Assembly (NCBI RefSeq): GCF_964204645.1
Contig: NC_134025.1
Location: 26,566,001-26,630,000 of the forward strand
Reading direction: 5' to 3'
Length of the DNA: 64,000 bases
Source: Tubulanus polymorphus
Taxonomy: Eukaryota > Nemertea > Palaeonemertea > Tubulaniformes > Tubulanidae
The notes beneath the pieces are model-generated. The model did no database searches. It saw only the letters and a program-made list of their open reading frames with translations, and was not told the origin of the DNA. Shown one piece after another: positions 1 to 23,982 of this stretch (its first letter is position 1; the number at the start of each line of letters is the position of its first letter). A program made the translations under genes and the position numbers.

Positions 1-3000
1 GTTGTTGCCGTAATCGGCGGTTGTTGCTCCAACGTTTTGTAAATTAACAGTGAATTTGTAGTTAATTGCTGCACGATCGTTTAGTTTTTCACCACCGGTG
101 ACTGGTCCTAGCGCCGATAGACTCGTGATTTCGACATCTACAATTCAAAGGAATATAATACACCGCTCATCAGTAATGCCTGTTTCAAAATTCGACGGAA
201 AGCTAAATCAAACAAGGATAACGTTGGAGGAGAATTTGATAGTACTGAATAATTGATAATTTTACCTGGGAAACATGTTTTCTGCGCAACTATATTGCTG
301 CATTTGTAATTGTTGTTTGAATTAACATCTGTGTACGTTGCGCCAGTTCCTTCTTGCGTTCTAGCGCAAATAAATTTGATTTTGTTGCAGTCTACTGAAT
401 CCGGCATCGTAATAGAACTTGTTCCCGCAAAATTACCTGAAGCAGGCAACAATGCATTGGCGCTTCCTAATGCATCCGCTTTATTGATAGTGGTTGTTGA
501 AACTACGGAAACTGTGGCAGTCGCACCTGTGCTTAAATCAACGTCCGTCAAAGTCAATGTGATGTTGAAATTAACATTACCCGCAGAAGCAGCTGTTATG
601 ATTGAGTTTCCACCGGGTGCTATATTTTGTAAAATGACATCAAATCCTGAGGTTGGAACATTAACTGATCTTACAAACGTGTCTGTTGGTGCCGTAAATG
701 AATTCACAATTGGATCTGAAAATTATATTTGTAGAATGGAAGATGCATCTACATCAATCAACATATCAAATTCTTTGAAAATGAATAAATAATAACCTAA
801 TTTAGGGCTTACCTGGATTACAACCTTTGACAGACACTACTGTAGAACAGGAAACGTTATTAGTTAACACATTGTCGACCCATTTTGGACCAGTTCCTGG
901 TTTTATTCGGCCACAAAGATAATCGGCCTGAGGACAATTAGCTGTAGGAAGTGTCACAGTTGCTGATGCTCGGATCGTTACAGATGTTGTCCCACTATCA
1001 GCCGGTAAAGCTGCCTGATCATTTGTACTGACGGTTGCAGCAAAATTACTTGTTAATGACGAAGATCCACTACTATCAGACGCAAAGTATAGTTCAAATG
1101 CATAATTTTTGTCCCCAAGTGTGGCAGCAAGAATATCGTTGCCCAGTCCTGTCGGAGCCGTATTGAGTATAATGGCATCGAATGTGACTGTAGTAGATGA
1201 GCCTTGTGGAATACTTGTTAGTCCTACCCAAGATGGGTTGCTAGGTGCTGGTGCCTTCCACGTTGGATCTGAATAAAGGAATGAACGTTAGTGTGAGACT
1301 ATTCATTCGTTTTACATAGATTAGAATGTTTATTCAACTTATAGGAAATTACATGCTTTAAGGTAATACGTACCTGGCTTGCACATTCGTTGCGTTGTTT
1401 GGCAAAACTTATTGTCAGTTGTCACGGCATCAACAAACGAAGCTCCTGTACCTGCCTGCACCTCTACACACACATGTGTCACTCGAGGACAAGTATAATC
1501 GGTCAACGCTGGGAAATCAACGGTAGCTCCTGTGAAGGTGTGAGTCGTTGTGGCCGCTATACCAACCTGGCGTTTTGCGACAGTCAGTCCACTTATTGTA
1601 AGCGTCGATATGACTGAGAATGACCCCGGTGTAACTTCCTGTTCGTAAGTGTATGTAAATACGTAGTTTTCATTCGTTCCTGTTACTGCGGCAATATTGT
1701 CCGTTGTAGCAGCATTCTGGACGTCTATTTGCAGGGCAACCCCAGTTTGAACCACACCCAGAGTGAGTTCCGGTGGAGTTGTGAACGTTGGTAATTTAAT
1801 ATCTGCAAGATTTACTCAAAACAAATAGTGACGATTGATGATGATACAGGTCTGGATATTATGCAAATAGATTTACTTACTTATCGCACAACTCACTCTA
1901 TCCTTGATGTATATACAGCACCAATCGTTTGGAGTAAGGTTAATGAACCCAGTTACGGTCCCTTGTCCAATTCCTGCGCATAGATAGTTTGTTCTGTCAC
2001 ATTTAGCAGAGTCAACGTTGATGTTTGTACTTCCACTAAGAGTGTAAGTCTGGCCATAATTCAAACCAACTTTCAGATCATTAGGCCCAGAGGTAACTGG
2101 AACGAGCGGAGATGCTAGAGAATCCGAAGCGATTCCAACAGCTCGTACGTCATACTGGGTCAGTCTCAAATCGATGGCAAAATTAGTATCTGCAAGTATT
2201 CAACAATATTTATGAGGTTTGGTTGATTTATATTCTCGATTTGATCTTGTAAGATTTTATGGTGAATACCAGCTGTTCCCACAGTTGTTGCTATATCTTG
2301 GGCTGGTGGATCAGGTCCTATATGTTTTATCGTAGCCGTGAATGTTATCGCACTAGTAGATCCGCTATTATAAATTGGACTGCTATCATCTGCAAAACTT
2401 GTACAATTCCAATCTGAAAAAAGTAGAAAATGAATTTCGTTGTTGTTGAATTTCTACTGCCGAATTTTCTTATTTCGTATACAAACCTGCTGTACAAGCT
2501 TTCAAATTCGCAAGACTTTGACATTTAACATTATTCGTCTGAACATCATCGGTGAATTTTGCATTAGTACCAGCCGTTACATTAACACATATGAATGAAG
2601 CTGCCTTGCAAATGGCGCTTGGGATTTGGTAATTCACGATCGCATCTAGGTTAGAATTGCCACCAGCTGCTAGCGCAGACTGTCTTTCCGAAGCCGTTGG
2701 GTAGGAAATAACTGGGCTAGCGACAGTATTTGAGAGCGTGTTGGGGCTGCCTGTTGTAACGTCTACATCAGATACAAATGCACTAACGTCAAAATTATAG
2801 TTGCCAGTCCCAGTAATTGCGATAATGTTATTGCCATAATCCGCAGTAGTTGGTGCGACGTTTTTCAAATTCAATGCTAATTTCAAATCAATAGCTGCAT
2901 TGTCGTTAATAAGTTGTCCTGTAGTCACAGCAGTGGGTGTAAAAGTAAACACTTCCACATCTGCCAAATAAAAGCATGATTAGAATTTCACTTCCATTTT

Positions 3001-6000
3001 GTCATGAGCAATAGATTCATTTATGAACGAAGATTTACATATTTGCCTACCGGGATAACAAGACTTTTGAGCAACGATATTGGCGCACTTGTAATTATTT
3101 GTCAAATCCCTATCAGTGAAGGTCGCTCCAGTTCCAGTAGCGGTATGAGCACACAGGAATTTGATACTATTACAAGTTGATGCATCTGGCATAGTAACTG
3201 TTGAGGTACCACTGATTGATCCAGTAGCTGGAAGAAGAGCAGCTCTCGCCAGAGCGTCACCTTTAGAAACATCACTCGTAAAGGGCAAAGAAATAGTTGG
3301 GGCGGTACCAGTAGAAAGATCGACATCACTCAAATACAAAGAAACATCAAAATTCACTCCACTTCCAGACGCTGCTTGTATATCAGTGTGACCGGCAGGT
3401 GCATCATTTTTAAGAACAATCGTAAAACTCGTCGATACTGCCACTCCTCGTTGAAAGACAACTGATGACGTTGGTGTAAATGCTTGGACGATTGGATCTA
3501 AAAGAAGGTTCATTAAGATTGAAAAACAAAGACAAAATCATCGGAAGACGAAAGTTAAACGCGAGGGTGGTAATTAGAACAAACCTGGGCTGCATTGTAT
3601 ATCAGCACTGATATCTACACATTGAAAATTATTAGTTGCCACTGTTTCTGCTGCATATTGCGCGTTTGTTCCTCGATCAACAGTGGCACATAGATATCGA
3701 ACACTCAAACATTTTGTTGCATCAGGTATTTTATAGTTGATATTTATCGAGGTTAATGAATGTGTAGCCTGGGCTGCCATTGCTGCTTTTCTTTCCGTCG
3801 ATGCTGATGCTGATGTGTAAGTCAATGAGGCGATATTGCCAAGTGCCAAAGTATCACCACCTCCGACATCACTGTCTGACAGATATGCTGTCACAACATA
3901 GTTGAAATCATTTGCTCCTGTAGCTTGTAAGATATTGTTTCCTAGACCTGTAGTTGCGACATTTTTCAAATTGAGGTCAAATTTGTAGTTGATGGCTGAT
4001 TGATCATTAAGTTTCTCGCCAGAAGTTACAGGAGCGTTTGAGACAATTGCCAATACATCAATATCTGTAAAAAGGAGCATTTACATTTAGGAGGTAGCCA
4101 AATTGATATTTTGATAAACGATAGGCTTTCATTTGGGTTGTATTTGGTCGATGAGAACTATTGTTACCTGGAAAACATGATTTCTGCGCAGTAATATCCG
4201 CGCATTTACAATTATTCGTAGCGTCACCATCGGTGTAAGTTGCACCAGTTCCAGGCACTAGTTGGGCGCACAGATAATTGGCATTGTTACAGTCTGCTGT
4301 TACAGTTGGCATTGTTACTGATCCAGTTGCTGAAATTGGTGCTGTGGTAGCTCCTGACGCTAGTGCTACCTGACTACTTACAGTGGATACAGAAGTTGCT
4401 ATTCCCGGTAATGTACATATCAACATATCAGCGTTTGCAAGAATGAGGTTCGTTTTGAAATTAATATTTCCTCCCGTTGCGGCTGCTATATCAGCATTTG
4501 TAGTAACGATGTTTTCAAATGTAATATCAAACGCTGCGGCAGCTACAGCGACTCCAGTGATAAAATGATTCGTTGATGCTACTGAGAATGTTTTAACAAT
4601 TGGATCTTAAAAAGAAAGAAATTGTTTGTCAAACCAAATTGTTTTGTTTGCTTGCGCGAAAAAACCAAACATTTTGAATTCTCGCGCGAGAAAAAACGGG
4701 CCAATTTGAAAATTTTTTATCGTTGTACTAGCCGTATAGAAATTCTTTTTAGTATGGCCCGAATCAGCAACCATTCCAGTTCGTACCTGGTGTACATGTT
4801 TTATCTGCTGCAACTGATCAGTATAGATCAAAGTAAGATTGTCTTAAATGAGGAAACTTACCAGGTGTACATAGCTTATCGGCTACAGCTGATATATCTT
4901 TACATTGGTCATTATTTGTAGTGTCAGTTTCAGTCGCAAAATTGGCATTTGTACTTCGAGACACAGTTGCACATATATACAGCGCATTCGCACATTTAGC
5001 CGGGTCAATCGTTATACTCATGACGATATCAACGATCGACGTAGTTGCCTGAGCTGCCAAAGCTGTTTGTCTTTGCGCTGGTGTTGTATATGATGAAATA
5101 GATATTGCAGAATGTCCAAGAGTATTAGATCCACCAGCACCGATATCAGCATTAGAAATGATTACTGATATATCGTAGTTGTTATCGGACCCAGTAGTAG
5201 CAAGGATGTTATTTCCTGAATAAACTGCTGTATTTATAGCATTGTTTTTCAGAACTGTCGTGATCTTATAACTTGTGGCTGATGCATCATTTAGTGTTCC
5301 CGATGCCGGAGCACCTGTAATGCTGATCATCTTGACATCTGTAAGAAAATATTGGCATAGATATTTAATATGAATAAATGGGTTATTTCAATGATAAAAT
5401 ATTCTTTCGTACCTTTTATTTACAGTATTGATTTCATTAGTCGCCTCGTGGTTCCAGATTTATAGCGTTAGGCCAGTATACTTGCAAGACCCCAGATTTA
5501 GACACTGTTCAAACCCTGGGTATAGCCAAATTTAGTTCTTGAGAACCAAGATCGTTCTGGAACCACGACGACTGCCAATAGCTATTTCTGGATTTGTATG
5601 ATTTAAAAAACGTCATCAGAAAGTTTCAACAAAATCGTTCAACATACCAGGGAAGCATGATTTCTGTGCTGATATATCGACGCATTTGCAATTGTTTGTG
5701 AGGTCTTTATCTATATAAGATGCTGTTGCAGGAACGTTCAACTTTGCACAAACATATCTCATGTCATTACAGTCTGATGTGGCCGATGGCACCGTTACTG
5801 AAACAGCGCCAGATATTGTACCTGTTACTGCTCCATCTGCCAAACCAATAGTTTGATCGATATCCGAAATAGAGGAAATTGACACAAAACCCGCAGTGCA
5901 AGTTGTCATGTCAATGTCAGACAGAATTACATCTACTTTGAAATTAGAATTAGCGCCTGCTACTGCTGCTATATCTGAATTTCCTCCCGGAGCTATATTT

Positions 6001-7310
6001 TCAAAGATAACATCAAAAGTCAAAGAGAATATGTTAGGTTGAATGTAAACCGCTGTGGAAAGTGGAGTGAACGTCTTGATAATTGGATCTGAAATAAAGA
6101 GACAGAATTTTTCTATGTATATCTATATCTTATTCCAATGTGTTATATGATTTAATCAAATAGTTAAGGTTATATCTGCTTCCTGATCGTATACTTATTT
6201 GCCTACCGGGGTTGCATTTTTTTACTGCCACTATTGATGAACATTTTACGTTGTTCGTTGAAACAGCATCCGTCCATTTACATGAAACTCCTTCAGTTAC
6301 AACAGCACACAAGTAGTCGGTAGTATAACAAATGGCAGATGGTAAAGTTACAGTTCCAGTCGCTCGAAGAGTAACTGTAGTCGATGAATCTGCTGGTAAA
6401 GCTGCGGCATCATTCGCTGACACTGTAGCCGCGACATTCCCTGTAACTGCTGTTGCTCCGGCGCTATCTGACGCAAAATACAATTCCGTAGCAAAGTTTT
6501 TCGTGCCCGTAGGTGCAGCTACGATATCATTTCCTTGTCCAGATGCAGCTACATTTTGTATTGGTAAGTCAAACGTAACCGCTGTGGCTGTTGCTGCGGT
6601 CAAGGTCGTAAGTCCAACCCAAGTCGGAACTGCAGATGCTGTTGGATCTGGAAAAGATTAATTCTCTATCGGTATAGAATTCTGTTCTTAGTACATGTAA
6701 AATTTAAATACGATTTATATCATCGAGCACTTACCCGGTTGGCAAACTCTTGTTATGGTTATACATGCTTGATTATTAGTTGTTACTGCATCTGTGTAAC
6801 CGGTGCTACTTTCGGCAACAGTCATACATAGATGAGTAGCTGCTGGACATGTTACAGCATCCAGTGCTGGATAATCTGCTGTAGCTCCTGTAAATGTTAA
6901 TGTAGCTAGTGCTACAAGACCCGCCTGTCTCTCTGCCAGTGTAATACCATTTATCGTAATAACTGGTCCAATCTGGGTAGTTCCCGTCGCAAATTGGAAT
7001 GTGAAAACATAGTTCTCATTTGGTGAATTCGCGGCAGGAATTGGGGTGGCAGTATCAGCATTTTTAATATCAATCGTTAGCGGAACGGCATTCTGTGCTT
7101 CACCCAAGTAGAATGTTGCTGGACTTGTTGTGAACGATGTCATTTCCAAATCTGAAAAAAGCCAAAAGAATGGTTTTATGATAGTTTCGCAACACTAATT
7201 AATATTCTGTTGTGAAACTGGATGCCATTAAAAGACACGGGTATTTTCATACCTTGACCTGATACAATCCGACTTAGGAACAACGATATCCACAGAAATA
7301 GAAATGCCAT
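1..7310 (-). CDS. Secreted multidomain protein, paralogue of repeat gene 1 (repeat gene 2, 3' end outside the window)
   Basis: Unrecognised family, same architecture as the gene upstream. Exons: signal peptide 7253-7310; E1 6735-7151; F1 6207-6647; A5 5648-6088; B4 4862-5338; C3 4168-4605; D4 3585-4064; G1 3051-3497; H1 2487-2960; I in two exons 2270-2413 and 1881-2189; E2 1374-1802; F2 813-1268; G2 266-715; H2 1-137 (cut by the window). At least 1866 residues are visible. The first exon encodes the leader MAFLFLWISLFLSRIVSG; it is also 58 nt, with Trp-Ile at the same positions as the leader of gene 1. All exon lengths are multiples of three and all borders phase 1. Every complete domain has C-x6-C and a C-x-[PA]-G end, except domain I. 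No transmembrane segment is visible. The own leader and TATA box argue for a separate gene rather than a continuation of gene 1. Confidence 0.85.
1881..2413 (-). other. Domain I of repeat gene 2: a domain split across two exons
   Basis: A 144-nt exon (2270-2413) and a 309-nt exon (1881-2189), separated by an 80-base intron, together encode one domain of 151 residues. Both borders and the internal intron are phase 1. The C-x6-C core is kept (KCDRTNYLC). The usual Asn-Asn-x-x-Cys becomes NDWCC, and the exon ends SCAI instead of SCFPG. The donor GTAAGT is strong. Confidence 0.7.
5440..5572 (+). mobile_element. Small foldback element (MITE-like)
   Basis: It lies in the intron between A5 and B4. 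The ends are an imperfect inverted repeat containing a perfect 12-base arm (CGTGGTTCCAGA). No coding capacity. Confidence 0.5.
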
Positions 7311-7378
7311 CACGGACGTGTCCGTATAATGTACATCAAACATTTAACAGTTTTACTCGTTTGAACACTAATCAATTC

Positions 7379-7385
7379 TTTTATA
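7379..7385 (-). promoter_or_regulatory. TATA box of repeat gene 2
   Basis: The minus strand reads TATAAAA about 70 bases upstream of the ATG at 7310. It lies after the poly(A) signal proposed for gene 1. Confidence 0.45.
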
Positions 7386-7733
7386 TTTGCCTATTGCCGA
7401 AGATTTATGGTTGGTAAAAGATCGAAGAAAACAAATCCTATATTTTATATGTCTCAATATAAAACACCTGCGATCATTTGAGTGACGCCATTAAAAATGA
7501 ACGTACTAGATAAACTTGAAAAAGGGCTATACAAGATAATATAAAACGAATGGCTGAACACTGGAATAATAGTACCATTCATCAAAAATGTATGTGTCAT
7601 ATTGTCTGTAGTTTCACAACAATTCTGTATTTGTAGATAAAACGAATAGACGACCCTTTTAATCTTCAAAAAGAAATGAAAAGCTATTATTCGTGTTATT
7701 CGTATAGCCATTATGTTGTCTGCCATCGCGTAT

Positions 7734-7739
7734 TTTATT
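7734..7739 (-). terminator. Polyadenylation signal of repeat gene 1
   Basis: AATAAA on the minus strand, about 90 bases past the proposed TGA at 7828-7830 and upstream of the second gene's TATA box. Confidence 0.4.
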
Positions 7740-7827
7740 ATTTTTGTCTGTCACTAATAACAAACCCCGAAATGATTGATTAAAAAGATTGTATGCCCAT
7801 TTCATACGTGTATGAAATAATAAAACA

Positions 7828-15441
<7,614 letters not shown>

Positions 15442-15491
15442 TTTATTCTAGCGTTGCATTTTTGCTTCTAACAGGGTTGCTTGCTTTTTCG

Positions 15492-15498
15492 TATATAT
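15492..15498 (-). promoter_or_regulatory. TATA-like box of repeat gene 1
   Basis: On the minus strand a TATATA motif lies about 50 bases upstream of the signal-peptide ATG at 15441. This would allow a very short 5' UTR within the same exon. It is a position and motif match only. Confidence 0.35.
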
Positions 15499-16211
15499 GG
15501 TCTATACTGACAATCATCGTTTGGTTCGAAAAAGTGACAAAAATTAACCTGTTTCTTTCCAATTAATCGTAAAAAATAGAAGAAAGGTTTTATAATTGTG
15601 TAGTTTTGTACAGGCTGTCACCCGACCGACCTACATTGATAGTTTGCCAACTGGACCGGTTGTTTAAGCACGACATGTTAATTTCACAAAGAAGGCTTCT
15701 GTAGCTTTTCTAATTGAAATATATGCCTATGTACGCGTACCGGTATTCACAATTCATGATTCAGTTCTTCAAATCAGCGGGACAAACCGTCATCAGAATA
15801 ATATTTCAAAATATCCATTTTAGCAACGGTGCCTTCTAAGAAACATTCGTGATCACTAGTGTCTTTCTATCAATGGTAGGCCTAGTTTTTGCGCTTGGGC
15901 TGAACGAAAGGCCAAGAGAAAGACTCTTGGAACAATTAGGGAAAGGTTTGTCGAAATTGAGCGACAAAAATAGAATTTATTTTGAACTGATTCTCACTAC
16001 AAATGCCACAAATAGCTTAAAAGTAATATTCATTTGCACATGGAATGAAATCAGCGTACTTTATGCAAAAAGTCTTATGGTCGTCAAAATTGACGCACTC
16101 GACGGGGGCACTTGAAAATCGTATTGGGCGGACTTTTTCGTTACCGCTGAAAAGTAGAGCTTCTAATAGCAATTTTCACTACTTTTATTTTTCTCCGTGA
16201 CTTAGATCCAA

Positions 16212-16315
16212 TCTCTTCCTCCCTCCCATCCCTCCTTTGCTCTCCCTCTCGCTCTCCCCCTCTCTCTCTCCCTCTATCTCTCTCCCCGTTTCTCTCTCTC
16301 TATATATATATTCTA
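16212..16315 (+). repeat. CT-rich low-complexity tract
   Basis: Interrupted CT/CCCT/CTCTCT repeats ending in a short TA run. Confidence 0.85.
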
Positions 16316-16606
16316 TTATATATCTATCTGAAATTCTTAAATATTCTAATTAATTAAATATAATTATAGCAAAAATCTGAAAATAGCGCTATTTTTCAGC
16401 TCCACCAAAATATACGTCCCATAACTTGACTTAAATGAATGCTGGACGTGGTCAAATAATTTGGTTAAGGTCATTCTGGTCCATGATTTTGCAGATAACG
16501 TTACCGGTAGCGTAGTTTTTCCTATTAATTTATCAGATTGAGGGAACGGTTTATATTATTGCCGGTTCGTTTCTCTGATAAGAAAAATAACGAAGCGTTG
16601 TATACA

Positions 16607-16745
16607 ATAGGCATTGGGCAACTTCACCCGTCAGGGGATTCGAACTCACTATAAGCTAAAGCCGTTCCGGTGAAAGCAAGTTCGGAGAGCGATACCGGAC
16701 CCCTGGCAAGCGAGGATGAGCATTTGGATTCGAACCCCGGATTCG
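16607..16745 (-). mobile_element. tRNA-like SINE fragment
   Basis: The minus strand contains a pol III B-box-like GAGTTCGAATCCCC (around 16633-16647), preceded by a possible A-box region about 70 bases upstream. A second TTCGAA-type box lies at about 16730 on the same strand. A cloverleaf cannot be closed cleanly, so a retroposon is more likely than a tRNA gene. Confidence 0.35.
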
Positions 16746-16956
16746 AACACATTTTTTTCGTACGCGTACAACAGCAAAGCCAAATTTAAATGAAACCAGC
16801 CTAAATGTTTTAGATATAACAATATCGAATCGAAATACTCAGTAAAAGAACTAAAGCTACAATTTCTTATTCCAGCAGAACACAGCAGAAATTTAATTAT
16901 CTATGCGCCGAGTTACCCAGGAATTTAATGACGTCATCATACATTTGCATTAAATC

Positions 16957-21175
<4,219 letters not shown>

Positions 21176-23519
21176 TCAAAATTGTCAACATGTAGATACA
21201 ATGTTTTAAAAGAAAACAATTCTGAGTTACCCTCACTTGAGGCTACTTAATCGGCTATAATGCTTTTCCATAGACAGTATGAAATAACATGTATCTAACT
21301 GTGACCAACAATGATAAATCAAAGCTTTATATTTAATAATTTATTGACTATTTCAGTTGAGATTTACTTTTTCAATCTCCACTGCTAACCATCTGTGGAG
21401 ATATAGTATCGATAGTTACTAATGGAAATCTATCAAACCAACGTCTGAAAAGTAAAACTATGAAAGATTCATTGTATAACACTCGAAAAATATTTCATTG
21501 TTGATGTTTGTTAGAAATATTTATGTTTTGTTGGATATTGTTGTAACGTGTGAACTGCCTTCATAAAGAAAAAACTATTTTCACTGTCTTCCTTCCTTCG
21601 CCATTTGGCCACTAAACGTCATAACATCAAAATTTGTCTGCTAAGTGACAAATTAGATCAATATGTGCATATTGATTGATTTAATGATGAAATCTCATTA
21701 ATGCTGACAATACCAAAAAATGTCATTGGGTTTTTATTTTTTTGTTACCAGTAATGTACTCACAAGTCACAGTGGATACAAATAATTCTCTTGTATACTA
21801 AACTTATACGGAGCAATCAGTCAAAAGTTGAATTTGATTTAAGATATTTACTGCTGCTGAGCTTTTTTATTTTTATATGCTATTAATTGGAAGAACATGG
21901 TAATTAAAATGAAATTTTCTACTCCTTATAGTCCTAATTCAAAATGCTAACGTAGCTCGTGGTGTCACTAGGTTTTTCGAGATTTCTGCTCCAATTCATC
22001 TAGCGCAAACTAACTATGGCTCACTATTGAAATAGTCTGGACTCGAGGTATTTTTCGAGCAGCTCTTTATGGTGACTGTTGAACAATTCATGTACCTGTT
22101 AATTACACATATTATTAATGACAGGCTATATTTACATATCATTGGCATGCTGCTCAATCAATGCTGGTTATGTGACATCAATGATAAAAATTGGTTTTCT
22201 TTTAATCGAAATTTGTGATTTTTCGAACAAGTGTTTGTTGCATTATGCCATGTCTAAATGCAACGTGAATATCAGGCTGTTCTGGAATACTCTTCTGGTG
22301 CATTTGTTTGGACCAGAATCTGTATACCAGCTGGAAGGCTGATAGAGTTTTTAATGCGGTATTGGTATCCCTAAACCATAATACGTTCAATCGAAACCTT
22401 CCTTATATTTCATTGATGAATTTTGTGATATGATTTAAGATTTATTTTCCTTATATATTTGGCACAATTCACATTAAGTTGCCTTCGGAATTAATGAATT
22501 TTGTGATATGATTTAAGATTTATTTTCCTTATATATTTGGCACAATTCACATTAAGTTGCCTTCGGAATTAATGAGAAAAAGTTACATTCATTGGTATAT
22601 ATTGGTATAAAAGCAGATGCTGTAGTCAATTTTTACATATTTTGAGATAACTTAGACCTTGTCAAGTATTGTCAGATGAATCTGGTTAAGTATTGCATGT
22701 GGTGTCTGTGTCTAATGATCATTGGTCTGTTCATTTTTAAGTAATACTGGCGTTAGTTTGGTTGAGTTGGTCTTGAAGTTTAGAGGTGTAATTACAGTGT
22801 ATCAAGTGGTACAAGTCGAAGAGTTCAGTAGCGTGTATTTTTTTCTTTAACTGATTGAGCTCATGTTTCTCAACATTGAACCAATAATGAGTATTATATA
22901 TATGTTGATAAGGTTTGCTTTCTGTTTTCATTCATAAACACTTAACGTGTATATATTATATTCGAAACTCAATGCCGTGGAATGTTTGCATATTATTTTA
23001 TTATCTACTATAAATAAGTTCACGTTTTTTAATAAAATATCATGTAAAAAAGTCTATTTCTATCAGTTTTCATTCATTTTATAATGGAATTTATTGCAAC
23101 GACACTCACCATGTTCTGAAATGATATATTTTGTGAACTAGATTTTGAAGACCAAAGTTAAATACTTGAGAGTTATTCTGCACTCCTTGCAGTATAGTTT
23201 CCTATATTCCAATATTACACTGAACGTTATTCCTGGCAGAACTTCACAAATATGAGAAGTGTCATTAGGATGAAAGAGTAAGTAATGTCGGTTTGATAAG
23301 CTGTAGCTCTATTACACATGTCTCTCCAACAACACCTCGGTTTTACTACGTGTATTCCGTTCAGTGTCCATGACTGAGGACAACTATCAACGCACCAGTA
23401 ATATGCATATATCCCATACCTGGCTTCCTGAAAAAGTGGAATTCAACCGTTATCGTTTGCGGCATCAACTGTGTATTAAACAATCCAGAATGAGTCCCGC
23501 AACACCGCAATTGCGGTCG
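21176..23519. other. 3' flank of PP1 and intergenic DNA
   Basis: Probably includes the PP1 3' UTR. An AATAAA occurs near 23031, but I cannot say it is used. Apart from the tandem duplication at 22416-22571, nothing gene-like was found. Confidence 0.5.
22416..22571 (+). repeat. Perfect 78-base tandem duplication
   Basis: The segment starting ATGAATTTTGTGATATGATT at 22416 recurs without change at 22494. The identity implies a recent event or an assembly artefact. Confidence 0.9.
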
Positions 23520-23982
23520 TTAATATGTAACTGGGTCTAGAATCTGGAAATGGTAAATCTTTCCTGAAAAGAAACATTAGTAAAATTCTCCCGACATACC
23601 GAGCATGGACGAGTTGTAAGCCTAGTACGAGTAACCAAGATTGATTCAGAAAAGGTTACCGATCATTAATTGTTACATTTATCGTTACCAATTACTTATT
23701 ATCACTATTAAGTGATCATATAATATTACTTGCCGCGCAAATGTAACCTCGACACTCGACGTGAGTAGAACAGCCTGCGCTTCCACATGTTCCCATTTTA
23801 CATTTTAACAGATGCCTCCGACTTCTTAATTTGTTGCCATTTGCTATCGATAGAAATAATTAAAGCGTTAATTTCTACCCGTTTCTTTAAAAGAATTGAC
23901 TGACTCAGTAATTACCGGGAGATATATCCATGAGATGCACGAGTACCATTAACAGGATGATCAGTTTCAGAGACATTATCAT
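23520..23982 (-). CDS. Small secreted Cys-rich peptide
   Basis: Unrecognised. Exon 1 (23916-23982) encodes a hydrophobic leader (MIMSLKLIILLMVLVHLMDI). It ends in phase 1 at GTAATT. Exon 2 (23730-23843) starts after GATAG and encodes a basic stretch (KLRSRRHLLK), then a compact five-Cys segment (CKMGTCGSAGCSTHVEC followed by RGYIC). It ends in phase 1 at a GTAATA donor. The proposed exon 3 (23520-23563) follows a good TTTTCAG acceptor and stops after 14 residues without another Cys. The odd Cys count suggests that the third exon may be wrong. The predicted product is 74 residues. The basic stretch could be a propeptide cleavage site. Antimicrobial, hormone-like or other roles cannot be separated from sequence alone. 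Confidence 0.5.

Larger units (their letters stand above)
15442..16956. other. Intergenic region between divergent genes
   Basis: This separates repeat gene 1 (minus) from the PP1 gene (plus). It holds a pyrimidine-rich tract at about 16212-16305 and tRNA-like sequence near 16631. I see no supported coding exon. The open frame at 15849-16115 lacks any recognisable feature. Confidence 0.6.

Noticed and set aside
310-792. 160-codon open frame on the plus strand
   Set aside because: It is the antisense shadow of exon G2 of repeat gene 2 and has no signature of its own. The same holds for other plus-strand frames inside A and C exons.
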